Below, piece after piece: positions 16,881-25,006 of a stretch of 64,000 nt of DNA. Within the stretch, counting starts at the first letter, position 1; each line of letters starts with the position of its first letter. A program made the translations under genes and the position numbers. Source of the DNA: Eubacterium coprostanoligenes (lineage in GTDB: Bacteria > Bacillota > Clostridia > Oscillospirales > Acutalibacteraceae); the NCBI RefSeq assembly GCF_900167205.1, contig NZ_FUWW01000008.1:23654-87653 (forward strand). Direction: 5' to 3'. A model generated the notes under the pieces. The model ran no database searches, was not told the origin of the DNA, and saw only the letters and a program-made list of their open reading frames with translations.

Positions 16881-17268
16881 TTCGATTAAAAAGAAGATTA
16901 ATTTATGCCGTGCGTTGATTGATACCGCAAATTATATCTTGCCCGAAATAAAGCTAAAACAAACCCCACCGTGCGAAATTCTTGCAAGTGAACGGCTGAA
17001 ATCGCTTGACTTTGTGGGACAAGATATGCTTCTTGCCGAGCAAAAAGCAAAAACTCCGCTCAATGATGAGGAAAACGAGGCAATAGGACACTTCTTTTAT
17101 TCGCTCGGCAAGTTCGATGTTCAAAATCAAATCAAACAAATTGAATTTTTTAAGGAATATATGTCATCGGCTGTGCGTAAATATGAAGTGGAGTATAAGT
17201 CAAAATCAAAAATTTATGTCAGCATCGGATTTTCGTTTGGCACGGTAATAGCGTTGGTATTGATTTAG
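16816..17268 (+). CDS. spoIIIAB: Stage III sporulation protein AB
   Basis: This 150-residue protein has membrane helices at both ends (residues ~3-21 and ~132-150) and a helical middle containing YILPEIKLKQTPPCEIL, which fits SpoIIIAB (GspF-like) of the SpoIIIA channel. GGGAG at 16804-16808 sits 7 bases before ATG 16816, inside the spoIIIAA coding region. The start is convincing because the protein would otherwise lack its first membrane segment. Confidence 0.92.
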   Translation: MKFIGVVIIVASSLMMGIYMSNSIKKKINLCRALIDTANYILPEIKLKQTPPCEILASERLKSLDFVGQDMLLAEQKAKTPLNDEENEAIGHFFYSLGKFDVQNQIKQIEFFKEYMSSAVRKYEVEYKSKSKIYVSIGFSFGTVIALVLI

Positions 17269-17280
17269 AGGTGTAACATT

Positions 17281-17475
17281 ATGGAAGTGAATTTTATTTT
17301 TAAAATAGCGGCAATCGGAATAATCGTTGCCGTGCTGAATACCTTGCTTGTTCGCTCGGGGCGTGATGACCAGGCAATGCTTACAACTCTTGCAGGCGTA
17401 ATTGTTGTGCTTATGATGCTCATTCCGCAGATTAAAGAACTGTTTTCAACAGTCAAATCTTTGTTTAATTTGTAG
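17281..17475 (+). CDS. spoIIIAC: Stage III sporulation protein AC
   Basis: This 64-residue protein has two transmembrane helices (residues ~5-20 and ~35-52) and the conserved NTLLVRSGRDDQA segment between them. Size, order and sequence fit SpoIIIAC, a small membrane subunit of the SpoIIIA complex. GAGGTG at 17269-17274 precedes ATG 17281. spoIIIAD follows two bases after the stop. Confidence 0.93.
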   Translation: MEVNFIFKIAAIGIIVAVLNTLLVRSGRDDQAMLTTLAGVIVVLMMLIPQIKELFSTVKSLFNL

Positions 17476-17477
17476 CT

Positions 17478-17858
17478 ATGGCAAAAGTTATAGGAATTTC
17501 GTTTTGCGTGCTGATGTGTAGCTTGATAGTAAAGGAGCACAACAGAAGTTTTGCACTTATATTGTCGGTTGCAGGCGGTGTTCTTTCGTTTCTTGCAATA
17601 TCGGACAAGGTGTCCGAATTGTATTCTGCCTTGATTCAACTTTCTGACACTGTGCCTTCGGGAGTTGCTTATGTCAGGCTTATGCTGAAAGCACTTTTTA
17701 TAGTAATCATAACGCAGTTTACTGTGGATATTTGCAGGGATAACGGCGAAAACGCACTTGCTTCTCTTACGGAAATATCGGCAAAAGTGCTCGTGCTTTC
17801 TCTTGTTATGCCTTTGATAGAAACGGTGATTTCAATGGTGGTAGGACTTGTCAAATGA
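17478..17858 (+). CDS. spoIIIAD: Stage III sporulation protein AD
   Basis: This 126-residue protein has three to four transmembrane helices and fits SpoIIIAD in length and position. There is no good ribosome-binding site and only two bases separate it from spoIIIAC, so translation is probably coupled. Its end overlaps spoIIIAE by four bases (ATGA). Confidence 0.92.
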   Translation: MAKVIGISFCVLMCSLIVKEHNRSFALILSVAGGVLSFLAISDKVSELYSALIQLSDTVPSGVAYVRLMLKALFIVIITQFTVDICRDNGENALASLTEISAKVLVLSLVMPLIETVISMVVGLVK

Positions 17859-18988
17859 AAAAGACGATATTATTTTTGTGTGCTTTGCTTTTCTTTCTGT
17901 CTTTTTCGGAAACGGCATATTCAGAAGATTTCAGCAGAGAAAAATATGATAAAACCCTTGAAAGTTATGATTTGTCATCATTCGAAAAGCAACTTGATGA
18001 TGATACTCAAAAAATGCTTGAGGAACTCGGCTTGCTTGATTTTTCGTATGACAGTATAACAAAACTTTCGCTTAATGATATAGTGGAATTAATCAAATCT
18101 TTGTTGTCAAAAAAAGCGGAATTGCCGATTAAATCGAGTGTAACCGTGCTTGTGTTTATTCTGCTTTCCGCATTGCTTCAAAGCCTGAAAAATGATTCGG
18201 ACAACTCGTTGAATACGATTTATTCAACAGCAACGGCAATTTTCATTTCAACGGTTATCCTTGTAAAACTCACAACAACGGTTTCAATGGCGTCAATGGC
18301 AATATCGGTTGCGTCTGATTTTGTGTATGCGTTCATTCCGGTATTTTGCAGTATTGTTGTCGCTTCCGGTGGTATCACAACAGGGTTTTCAACAAACACA
18401 ACGCTTCTTGTTTTGTCGCAGGCATTGTCTTTTATTTCGTCAAATGTGTTTATGCCGATTGTCAATTGCTACCTTGCTTTGGGTGTAACCTCGTCACTTC
18501 GATATGAACTTAATTTGGATAAATTGTTGACATCACTCAAAAGAATTATAACAACTTGTATATCTTTTTTATCAGGTGTGTTTGTGTCAATATTGTCGGT
18601 GAAAACGGCTGTGGCAGGCAGAGCCGATATGCTCGGACTCCGTTCAGTTCGCTTTGCAATAAATTCTGTTGTGCCCGTTATCGGTTCGTCAATCAGTGAG
18701 GGTTTGCTTTCGATTCAAGCCTATTCGTCACTTATAAAAAGCAGCGTCGGTGTGGTCGGTGTGATTGCGGTTGCACTTGTGTTTTTGCCGTCAATAGTTG
18801 AGGTGGTATTGTGGCGAATTTCACTGACGGTATGTGCAATTGTATCCGATGTTTTCGGCGATAAATCGGTATCTGCGGTGCTCAATGCTTTTTTGAACAC
18901 CCTGCTTTTGATGAATGTAATTCTGATTTTGTCAATGGTCACAACGGTTATATCATTTGGAATTTTGATAGCGGCAGGCGGAAGATAA
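17855..18988 (+). CDS. spoIIIAE: Stage III sporulation protein AE
   Basis: This 377-residue polytopic membrane protein has a cleavable-looking signal (residues 1 to ~23, ending TAYSE), a polar ~70-residue stretch and then about seven helices. Length and order match SpoIIIAE, the largest membrane subunit of the SpoIIIA channel. The ATG overlaps the spoIIIAD stop, and its own TAA shares one base with the spoIIIAF ATG (TAATG). Confidence 0.93.
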   Translation: MKKTILFLCALLFFLSFSETAYSEDFSREKYDKTLESYDLSSFEKQLDDDTQKMLEELGLLDFSYDSITKLSLNDIVELIKSLLSKKAELPIKSSVTVLVFILLSALLQSLKNDSDNSLNTIYSTATAIFISTVILVKLTTTVSMASMAISVASDFVYAFIPVFCSIVVASGGITTGFSTNTTLLVLSQALSFISSNVFMPIVNCYLALGVTSSLRYELNLDKLLTSLKRIITTCISFLSGVFVSILSVKTAVAGRADMLGLRSVRFAINSVVPVIGSSISEGLLSIQAYSSLIKSSVGVVGVIAVALVFLPSIVEVVLWRISLTVCAIVSDVFGDKSVSAVLNAFLNTLLLMNVILILSMVTTVISFGILIAAGGR

Positions 18989-19416
18989 TGGACTTTTTTA
19001 AGCAGTGGACAATCTTTGTGTGTATGACGGTTTTGATGTGTGTTGTGTTTTCGTTTTTGACGCCAAAAGGGAGTATGGGACGGTTTTATAAAATGATAAT
19101 TTCGCTTTTCATTTTTCTGTCTTTTCTGTATCCTTTTTCACAGTCGAAAATTAATTTTGACCTCCCTGAAATCGAAACGGCAAATACATATAGTATAAAC
19201 GATGAAATGATAGAAAGCCAAATTAAAACTTGCCTTACAGAAAATAGTATCATAGGTGCAAATGTCAATTGCCGTTCAAGAATAAATTCGGATAACGAAA
19301 TTGTTGTTGAAAAAGTAGTTGTTTCCGTGAGTGATGATTACGACACAGCAACGGTTCAAAAATTGATTTTTGAAAATTTGTCAATCAATGCGGAGGTGGT
19401 GCACATTGGACAGTAA
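18988..19416 (+). CDS. spoIIIAF: Stage III sporulation protein AF
   Basis: This 142-residue protein has two N-terminal membrane helices (residues ~7-25 and ~33-50) and a soluble C-terminal domain, as in SpoIIIAF, whose domain has the ring-building-motif fold in Bacillus. It overlaps the previous stop by one base, and its last codons overlap the start of spoIIIAG. Confidence 0.9.
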   Translation: MDFFKQWTIFVCMTVLMCVVFSFLTPKGSMGRFYKMIISLFIFLSFLYPFSQSKINFDLPEIETANTYSINDEMIESQIKTCLTENSIIGANVNCRSRINSDNEIVVEKVVVSVSDDYDTATVQKLIFENLSINAEVVHIGQ

Positions 19417-19924
19417 AATCAAATCATATGTTGAAAAATTCAAGCAATCAAAGCATAAAGAGCGACTGCTGATTGTTGCTTGCATATTCGGTGTTGTGCT
19501 CATTCTTTTGTCCGAAATCAAACTGCCTGCCACCGCTTCAAAAAAATCTGCCCAAACCGATTATCAGCAGTACATTTCAACATTGGAGGACAAAACAGAA
19601 AGCATAATTTCATCAATTGACGGTGTCGGCAAATGCAAGGTGATGATTACTTTGCAGGAAACCGACGAAAATTTTTATGCTCAAAATTTGGATGAAAACA
19701 AAAACAGCGGTTATATTTCAAAAAAGAGCGAATATGTATTGTATGAGGATAACAACAACGATTCTCCCGTGCTGATTAAGCAATCGTTTCCAAAGGTTAT
19801 GGGTGTTGCGGTTGTTTGTCAGGGTGGCAACAATGCCAATGTAAAGGAAAAAATTATTTCTGCCGTGTCGTCTCTTTTTGGCATATCAACGGCAAAAATC
19901 AGCGTATCAAAACTTAACAGGTGA
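19406..19924 (+). CDS. spoIIIAG: Stage III sporulation protein AG
   Basis: TTG 19406 is chosen because GGAGGTG at 19392-19398 stands seven bases before it; the ATG at 19370 has no such site and would add 12 residues unlike the family. The 172-residue product has a transmembrane helix (~residues 21-38), a linker and a ring-building-motif domain (IDGVGKCKVMITL). In Bacillus, SpoIIIAG forms a large ring in the intermembrane space of the engulfed forespore. Confidence 0.92.
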   Translation: MDSKIKSYVEKFKQSKHKERLLIVACIFGVVLILLSEIKLPATASKKSAQTDYQQYISTLEDKTESIISSIDGVGKCKVMITLQETDENFYAQNLDENKNSGYISKKSEYVLYEDNNNDSPVLIKQSFPKVMGVAVVCQGGNNANVKEKIISAVSSLFGISTAKISVSKLNR

Positions 19925-19928
19925 TTAT

Positions 19929-20630
19929 ATGAAAAATAAAAACGAACAAATCAACCCGATCGATGAGCAAATCAAATCAGATGAGGAACAATTTGCAGAA
20001 TTCGAAAATGAGTTTGATTCGGAAATTGTTGACGAAAAGCCTATTGAACTCGTCAATCCCGATGATAAAAAAGACCGTAAAAAGCGTAAAAAATACATAT
20101 CAACCGTTGCTGCTTTTGTGCTGATTTTGGGTATCGGTGTTGTCGGCAATTGGTATTATCAAAACACGGATGTCGGTTCAACTATCCGGCCTCTTATTGA
20201 CTCGGCAACAGAAAAAACTCTCGGCAAGGCAGAGCTTGTTGATGCAACAACAACCGATGTCAAAGAAAGCGACACTTATTTTACAAAGGCTCGTATGGAG
20301 CGTAATTCTGCCCGTGATACCGCTCTTGAAAAACTCCAAGCAATTGTTTCAAACACCTCCGAAACCGAAGGTGCCCGAACAGTTGCGGCGGAGAATATCA
20401 CAAGAATATCAAACTTCATCACTATTGAAAATAAGATAGAAACCCTTGTGTGTGCAAAGGGTATTGATAATTGCATTGCCGTTGTCAAAGATGACGGCAC
20501 GGGAGTTGATGTCGTGGTTGATTGCAAAACGCTCGACGATACCACGATTATGCAAATCAAAGACATTGCAATGTCACAGCTTAAGTGCGGTTTTGAAGAT
20601 GTATCTATAATTCAATCTAATAATAATTAA
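19929..20630 (+). CDS. spoIIIAH: Stage III sporulation protein AH
   Basis: ATG 19929 follows AGGTGA at 19919-19924. The 233-residue protein has an acidic cytoplasmic tail (~1-55), one membrane helix (~58-76) and a C-terminal domain with YFTKARMERNSARD and IENKIETLVCAKG, the SpoIIIAH domain that binds SpoIIQ across the intermembrane space. It is the last gene of the operon and is followed 7 bases later by a structured repeat element. Confidence 0.93.
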   Translation: MKNKNEQINPIDEQIKSDEEQFAEFENEFDSEIVDEKPIELVNPDDKKDRKKRKKYISTVAAFVLILGIGVVGNWYYQNTDVGSTIRPLIDSATEKTLGKAELVDATTTDVKESDTYFTKARMERNSARDTALEKLQAIVSNTSETEGARTVAAENITRISNFITIENKIETLVCAKGIDNCIAVVKDDGTGVDVVVDCKTLDDTTIMQIKDIAMSQLKCGFEDVSIIQSNNN

Positions 20631-20637
20631 ATCAGAC

Positions 20638-20855
20638 TGTCGATAAAGCTTCTGAAACACGCCAAATACATTTAACCGACTTGCCTCCACTTGAAGCAAG
20701 GGGAGGTGGCAACACGAAGTGTTGACGGTGGGGTTTTAAAAATGCTGTAAGTATCGAACTTACAGCATTTTTGGCGTTTTTCGTTTTTTGCTCAGTCGAG
20801 GTATTTGTATACATCTTCCTTCGCAAGAAAACGAAATTCAGAAACTTTCTCAACA
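20638..20855 (+). repeat. Dispersed structured repeat, copy 1
   Basis: This ~218-base non-coding element has a second copy at 34877-35097. The ends are imperfect inverted repeats (20638-20648 with 20845-20855, extended by 20649-20656 with 20837-20844). Inside are CGCC/GGCG (20660, 20773), a CCTCC/GGAGG hairpin, the perfect CAACAC-gaa-GTGTTG hairpin (20710-20724), a 14-bp hairpin (20738-20751 with 20759-20772), and a long stem 20779-20791/20823-20836 enclosing hairpin 20798-20815. It begins 7 bases after the spoIIIAH stop. It resembles a MITE or a structured RNA; I cannot assign a named family. Confidence 0.8.
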
Positions 20856-20862
20856 GCCTACA

Positions 20863-20890
20863 GCGTGTCGAAAATACTTTTTCGACACGC
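20863..20890. other. Strong palindrome after repeat copy 1
   Basis: GCGTGTCGAAAA (20863-20874) and TTTTCGACACGC (20879-20890) form a perfect 12-bp stem with a 4-base loop. There is no clear T-run after it on either strand. It lies between the repeat and the asp23 promoter. The 3' arm region resembles 20654-20671 inside the repeat. Confidence 0.6.
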
Positions 20891-20901
20891 CGAAATATAT
20901 C

Positions 20902-20930
20902 TTGTATAATTATTTCTTTTGTGTTATAAT
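20902..20930 (+). promoter_or_regulatory. Sigma-A-type promoter of asp23
   Basis: TTGTAT (20902-20907), a 17-base spacer and a perfect TATAAT (20925-20930) precede the asp23 start by 24 bases. Confidence 0.7.
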
Positions 20931-20954
20931 ATAAACACCAAAGGAGTTATGTAT

Positions 20955-21347
20955 ATGGAAATTACAAGTTCAAACGAAAAGGGCAACCTTATCATCAATG
21001 AAGAAGCAATTTCATCAATCGCAATCAATGCCGCAAAGGATGTTGACGGCGTGAGTTCTTTTTCAAGCAAGCCGATGGATGTTGTCGGCACAATCAAAAA
21101 AGGTAGCCTCAAGGTTATGAGTCCCGTACGAATCACACAGGATGGCGAGGATATGGATATCAGCATCTATATCAACCTACTTCCAAATAAAAAAATCAAA
21201 ACTGTGTCAGAAAATGTACAGCACAATGTACACGAGGCAATTCTCAATATGACCGGCAAGGAAGTTTCCAAGGTCAATGTTATTATTGCCGGTATTGATT
21301 TTCCGGAGAACGGCGACTCCAATGCACCTTTAACAAGTGAAAACTGA
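20955..21347 (+). CDS. Asp23/Gls24 family envelope stress protein
   Basis: ATG 20955 is chosen over 20949 because AAGGAG at 20941-20946 leaves 8 bases. The 130-residue Asp23-domain protein contains NEEAISSIAINAAKDVDGV and a VNVIIAGIDF end. Family members are abundant membrane-associated or envelope stress proteins in staphylococci and streptococci; in sporeformers this gene (yqhY type) sits before nusB and is often linked to acetyl-CoA carboxylase balance. It has its own promoter and is followed by a terminator before nusB. Confidence 0.9.
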   Translation: MEITSSNEKGNLIINEEAISSIAINAAKDVDGVSSFSSKPMDVVGTIKKGSLKVMSPVRITQDGEDMDISIYINLLPNKKIKTVSENVQHNVHEAILNMTGKEVSKVNVIIAGIDFPENGDSNAPLTSEN

Positions 21348-21354
21348 TTAAACT

Positions 21355-21392
21355 GCCGGCTCAATACTGTTGTTATATGAGTCGGCTTTTTT
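21355..21392 (+). terminator. Terminator/attenuator between asp23 and nusB
   Basis: GCCGGCTCA (21355-21363) pairs with TGAGTCGGC (21378-21386; one G-T pair) and is followed by six T. nusB begins 13 bases later with no obvious promoter, so read-through may set nusB level. Confidence 0.8.
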
Positions 21393-21404
21393 ATAGGAGA
21401 ATAT

Positions 21405-21788
21405 ATGAACAGGACAGAACAAAGGGAACAGGCTTTTTGCCTTGTGTTCCAAAATCTATTTAACAACGAAGAAACCCTTGCTATTTATGAGGAAAATGTT
21501 GCCAAGGTCGGCAAATATGCAAAGGAACTTTTTGAGGGAGTAGATTCCAAAATCAAGGAGTTGGATGAGGTTATCAACACCTATTCAAAGGGCTGGAAAA
21601 CAAACAGACTTCCAAAAGTCAATCTTGCTATTCTTCGCCTTGCAATTTACGAAATCAAATATGTTGATGATGTTCCTGCAAGCGTTGCAATCAACGAGGC
21701 AGTTGAGCTTGCAAAGAAGTATTCAGGCGAGGGTGACTATTCATTTATCAACGGTATTCTCGGTTCTGTTGCCAAGGGAGTAGAGTAA
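21405..21788 (+). CDS. nusB: Transcription antitermination factor NusB
   Basis: This 127-residue, all-helical protein is normal NusB size. TEQREQAFCLVFQ at the N-terminus and the C-terminal AILRLAIYEI / DVPASVAINEAVELAKKY segments are family hallmarks. NusB with NusE (S10) binds boxA RNA and promotes rRNA antitermination. AGGAG at 21396-21400 precedes ATG. Its TAA overlaps the next ATG by one base. Confidence 0.95.
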   Translation: MNRTEQREQAFCLVFQNLFNNEETLAIYEENVAKVGKYAKELFEGVDSKIKELDEVINTYSKGWKTNRLPKVNLAILRLAIYEIKYVDDVPASVAINEAVELAKKYSGEGDYSFINGILGSVAKGVE

Positions 21789-22702
21789 TGTATATCGGCT
21801 TTGACACAAGCAATTATACAACTTCAATTGCAACCTATGACGGCAAGATTATTCGTCAGGCAAAGCAGGTGCTCACCGTTAAGCGGGGTGAACGGGGACT
21901 TCGTCAAAGTGATGCGGTTTTTCAGCACACGGTCAATATGCCGAGGCTCTGCAAAGAATTAGAATTTGATGTGCCAAAGGCTGTCGGTGTCAGCACCCGT
22001 CCACGAAATGTTGACGGTAGCTATATGCCGTGTTTTTTGGTTGGCGAAAATGTTGCAACTGTGCTTTCAAGTGTGAATAATGTGCCTATGTACAAAACTT
22101 CACATCAGGTTGGGCACATTCTTGCGGCTCTCTATTCGGCTGATATGCTTGAACTGATTAACCAAAGGTTCATTGCGTTTCATTTGAGCGGAGGCACTAC
22201 CGAGGCTCTCATTGTTGAACCCGATGATGAAGAAATAATCAAAGCAACCGTTGTTGCTCAAAGCACGGACTTAAAAGCAGGACAGGCTGTTGACAGAACA
22301 GGTGTGATGCTTGGTATGACTTTTCCGTGTGGCAAAGAGCTTGACGCTCTTTCGAAAAAAAGTGACAAAAATTATAAGATTAAACCAACTATGCTTGACG
22401 GCGATTGTTCGTTGAGCGGTGTTGAAAATAAAGCAAGAAATATGATTGATAAAGGCGAATTGGCAGAAGATGTTGCCAAGTTTGTGCTTACTTACATTGC
22501 CGAAACAGTGTCGTCAATGCTTGGCGGTGTTGTCGACAAATACGGTGATTTGCCTGTTGTTTTTTCGGGCGGTGTTGCATCAAATTCCTTGCTTCGCAAA
22601 ATAATCAACGAAAGATATAATGCGTATTTTGCCGAAAGCGAATTTTCTCTCGACAATGCGGCAGGCACGGCAATTTATGCTTATTTGAAAGATAACAGAT
22701 AA
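21788..22702 (+). CDS. Kae1/TsaD-family (peptidase M22-like) paralogue
   Basis: This 304-residue ASKHA-fold protein has the opening IGFDTSNYTTS, the metal motif HQVGH (HxxxH, ~residues 110-115), HLSGGTTEA and FSGGVASN, all shared with TsaD/Kae1. Genuine TsaD (tRNA threonylcarbamoyladenosine synthesis) is ~335-350 residues. This shorter form between nusB and xseA is a known Clostridia-type second copy. Whether it acts in tRNA modification or has another role is unknown. It is translationally coupled to nusB and xseA (one-base overlaps). Confidence 0.82.
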   Translation: MYIGFDTSNYTTSIATYDGKIIRQAKQVLTVKRGERGLRQSDAVFQHTVNMPRLCKELEFDVPKAVGVSTRPRNVDGSYMPCFLVGENVATVLSSVNNVPMYKTSHQVGHILAALYSADMLELINQRFIAFHLSGGTTEALIVEPDDEEIIKATVVAQSTDLKAGQAVDRTGVMLGMTFPCGKELDALSKKSDKNYKIKPTMLDGDCSLSGVENKARNMIDKGELAEDVAKFVLTYIAETVSSMLGGVVDKYGDLPVVFSGGVASNSLLRKIINERYNAYFAESEFSLDNAAGTAIYAYLKDNR

Positions 22703-23904
22703 TGACTACACTTACAGTTTCACAAATTAATAGATATATCAAGTCATTGTTTGACGAAATTCCGCCTATTCAAAACATTTATGTAATGGGCGAAATTTCC
22801 AATTTTAAGCATTATCGTCAAAGCGGACATATGTATTTTACGCTGAAAGATAGCTCCTCTCAACTTAAATGTGTTATGTTTGCAACCGATAATTATAAAT
22901 TGAAATTTGTTCCGAAAGACGGTATGAATGTTGTTTGCTTCGGTCAAATCGGAGTGTACGAGCGTGACGGTGTTTATCAGCTTTATGTTCGTGACATTCA
23001 ACCAAAAGGCGCAGGAGATTTGGCTGTTGCGTTTGAACAGCTTAAGGCAAAACTTGCACAAAAAGGCTATTTTGACGAAGATATAAAAAAGCCTATTCCC
23101 GAATATCCCGAAAAAATCGGTGTTGCCACTTCAAATATGGGCGCTGCTGTTGAGGATATAAAAAATGTCCTCTCTCGCCGTTATCCGCTGTGTGAGATAA
23201 TTATTGTTCCAACCGTTGTTCAGGGCGATTTGGCATCAAAGGATATTGCATCGTCAATTCGATTTTTGGATAATCTCGGCGTGGACACAATCATAGTCGG
23301 CAGGGGCGGCGGCTCAATCGAAGATTTGTGGGCGTTCAATACCGAGGAAGTAGCCGATGCGGTATATAATTGCAAAACTCCGATTATTTCGGCTGTCGGT
23401 CATGAAACGGATTTTACAATCTGCGATTTTGTTGCGGATTTGCGAGCACCTACTCCGAGTGCAGCGGCAGAACTTGCCGTGCCGGATATAAACAACGAAT
23501 TTGTCAATCTTCAAGGACTTGAAATCTTGCTTGAAAGAAATATTGAAAGTATTGTTCAGGGCGAGGAAGCAAGACTTGATTATATTATGAAAAAATCTCC
23601 GCTTGCCGACATTGACAAGTTGTTTGATTTTCATTCTTCAATCATAGAAAATTATCAAAAGACTATCGGTCTTTATTTTGAAAATATTTTAAAGAGTAAG
23701 GCATACGATTTGCAGAAAAATTCCGCTATGCTTGATGCTCTCAGTCCTCTTGCCGTCATCGGCAGAGGGTACACAATTACAGAAAAGCAAGGTGCTGTGC
23801 TGACTGATGCAAAAAATGTCAATGTCGGCGACAGCATTGTAACAAAGCTAAAGAACGGAACATTGGTTTCCACAATAACAGAGGTTAACGCTGATGGCAA
23901 CTAA
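22702..23904 (+). CDS. xseA: Exodeoxyribonuclease VII large subunit
   Basis: This 400-residue XseA has an N-terminal OB fold (~1-100; MGEISNFKHYRQSGHMYFTLKD-type segment), the catalytic middle domain with GVATSNMGAAVEDI, GRGGGSIEDLWAFN and ISAVGHETDFTICDFVADLRA, and a helical C-terminus for XseB binding. The enzyme degrades single-stranded DNA processively from both ends. The end overlaps xseB by 11 bases. Confidence 0.96.
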   Translation: MTTLTVSQINRYIKSLFDEIPPIQNIYVMGEISNFKHYRQSGHMYFTLKDSSSQLKCVMFATDNYKLKFVPKDGMNVVCFGQIGVYERDGVYQLYVRDIQPKGAGDLAVAFEQLKAKLAQKGYFDEDIKKPIPEYPEKIGVATSNMGAAVEDIKNVLSRRYPLCEIIIVPTVVQGDLASKDIASSIRFLDNLGVDTIIVGRGGGSIEDLWAFNTEEVADAVYNCKTPIISAVGHETDFTICDFVADLRAPTPSAAAELAVPDINNEFVNLQGLEILLERNIESIVQGEEARLDYIMKKSPLADIDKLFDFHSSIIENYQKTIGLYFENILKSKAYDLQKNSAMLDALSPLAVIGRGYTITEKQGAVLTDAKNVNVGDSIVTKLKNGTLVSTITEVNADGN

Positions 23905-24088
23905 AAAAGAAATGACATACGAACAGGCAATTTCCCGACTTGAAGAAATTGTTTCTATACTTGAAAAAAACGAGGTTTCTCTTGATGAGGCTTTGGAACT
24001 TTTTGAGGAGGGCACAAGGCTCACTTCATTTTGTGCCGACAAACTCAAAAATGCAAAGGCAAAAATCACAGAGATAAATAAGGAGTAA
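23894..24088 (+). CDS. xseB: Exodeoxyribonuclease VII small subunit
   Basis: This 64-residue protein has the XseB signature TYEQAISRLEEIVSILE followed by SLDEALELFEEG and LKNAKAKI. It binds XseA to form the active nuclease. It overlaps xseA by 11 bases and ends immediately before ispA. Confidence 0.94.
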   Translation: MATKKEMTYEQAISRLEEIVSILEKNEVSLDEALELFEEGTRLTSFCADKLKNAKAKITEINKE

Positions 24089-24976
24089 ATGATGTTTACA
24101 GTTGATTTAAAAAACCAACTTGAGCAGTACAGCAAAGAGGTTTCGGAACATTTGGTGGAATTTTTACCAAAGGCAAATGACGGTCAGGCTCAAGTTGTAA
24201 AAGCTATGAGATATTCTTTGCTCAACGGTGGCAAAAGATTAAGACCTGTTTTTGTTCTTGAATTTTGCAGGATGTGTGGCGGAGATGTCCAAAAAGCAAT
24301 GGCGTATGCTTGCGCTATTGAATATATACACACATATTCTCTCATTCACGATGATTTGCCATGTATGGATGATGACGATATGAGAAGAGGCAATCCGTCT
24401 TGCCATAAAATGTATGGCGAGGCTACTGCGCTTTTGGCTGGTGACGCACTTCTCACACACGCATTCGAGATTTGTGCGGGCGCAGATTTTGATGACACAA
24501 AAAATGCAACTGCTGTCAGCCTTTTGGCGCAGAATGCAGGTGTCGGCGGTATGATCGGCGGTCAGGTTATCGACTTGAAATATGAGGCTTGTGACCCTAA
24601 TATTTCGGAAATTTTGACTGTTCATAAACTGAAAACAGGCGCTCTCATTTCTGCGGCTTGTTTGCTTGGTTGCATTGCAGCAGGCGCAGATGAAGAAAAG
24701 ATTGCACTTGCTTCAAAATATGCTTATCTCATCGGCACAGCTTTTCAAATCAAGGATGATTTGCTTGATATTTACGGAGATGAACAAAAACTCGGCAAGC
24801 ATATAGGCTCTGATGCTGAAAACGACAAAACAACTTATGTTACTCTTGTCGGAGCAGAAAAAGCACAAAAGGATGTTGAAACTCTCACAGCGTCGGCGGT
24901 CGAGATTTTGCAGAATTTTGATAATAACGAATTTATGGTGGCACTTTCAAATTATCTCACCACCAGAGAAAATTGA
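24089..24976 (+). CDS. ispA: Farnesyl/geranylgeranyl diphosphate synthase
   Basis: This 295-residue trans-prenyltransferase condenses isopentenyl diphosphate onto allylic diphosphates. The first aspartate-rich motif is in IHDDLPCMDDDDMRRG (~residue 85) and the second in QIKDDLLDIYGD (~residue 228). AAGGAG at 24080-24085 could serve either ATG 24089 or ATG 24092 (better spacing), one residue apart. It lies with dxs, so isoprenoid precursors and their elongation are encoded together. Confidence 0.94.
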   Translation: MMFTVDLKNQLEQYSKEVSEHLVEFLPKANDGQAQVVKAMRYSLLNGGKRLRPVFVLEFCRMCGGDVQKAMAYACAIEYIHTYSLIHDDLPCMDDDDMRRGNPSCHKMYGEATALLAGDALLTHAFEICAGADFDDTKNATAVSLLAQNAGVGGMIGGQVIDLKYEACDPNISEILTVHKLKTGALISAACLLGCIAAGADEEKIALASKYAYLIGTAFQIKDDLLDIYGDEQKLGKHIGSDAENDKTTYVTLVGAEKAQKDVETLTASAVEILQNFDNNEFMVALSNYLTTREN

Positions 24977-25006
24977 GCACTTCGCTCATAGAAAAGAGTT
25001 GAGCTT

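Noticed and set aside
20632..20853. Minus-strand open frame of 73 codons covering repeat copy 1
   Set aside because: The second repeat copy does not preserve it as a coding frame; the conservation seen is of base pairing, not of codons.
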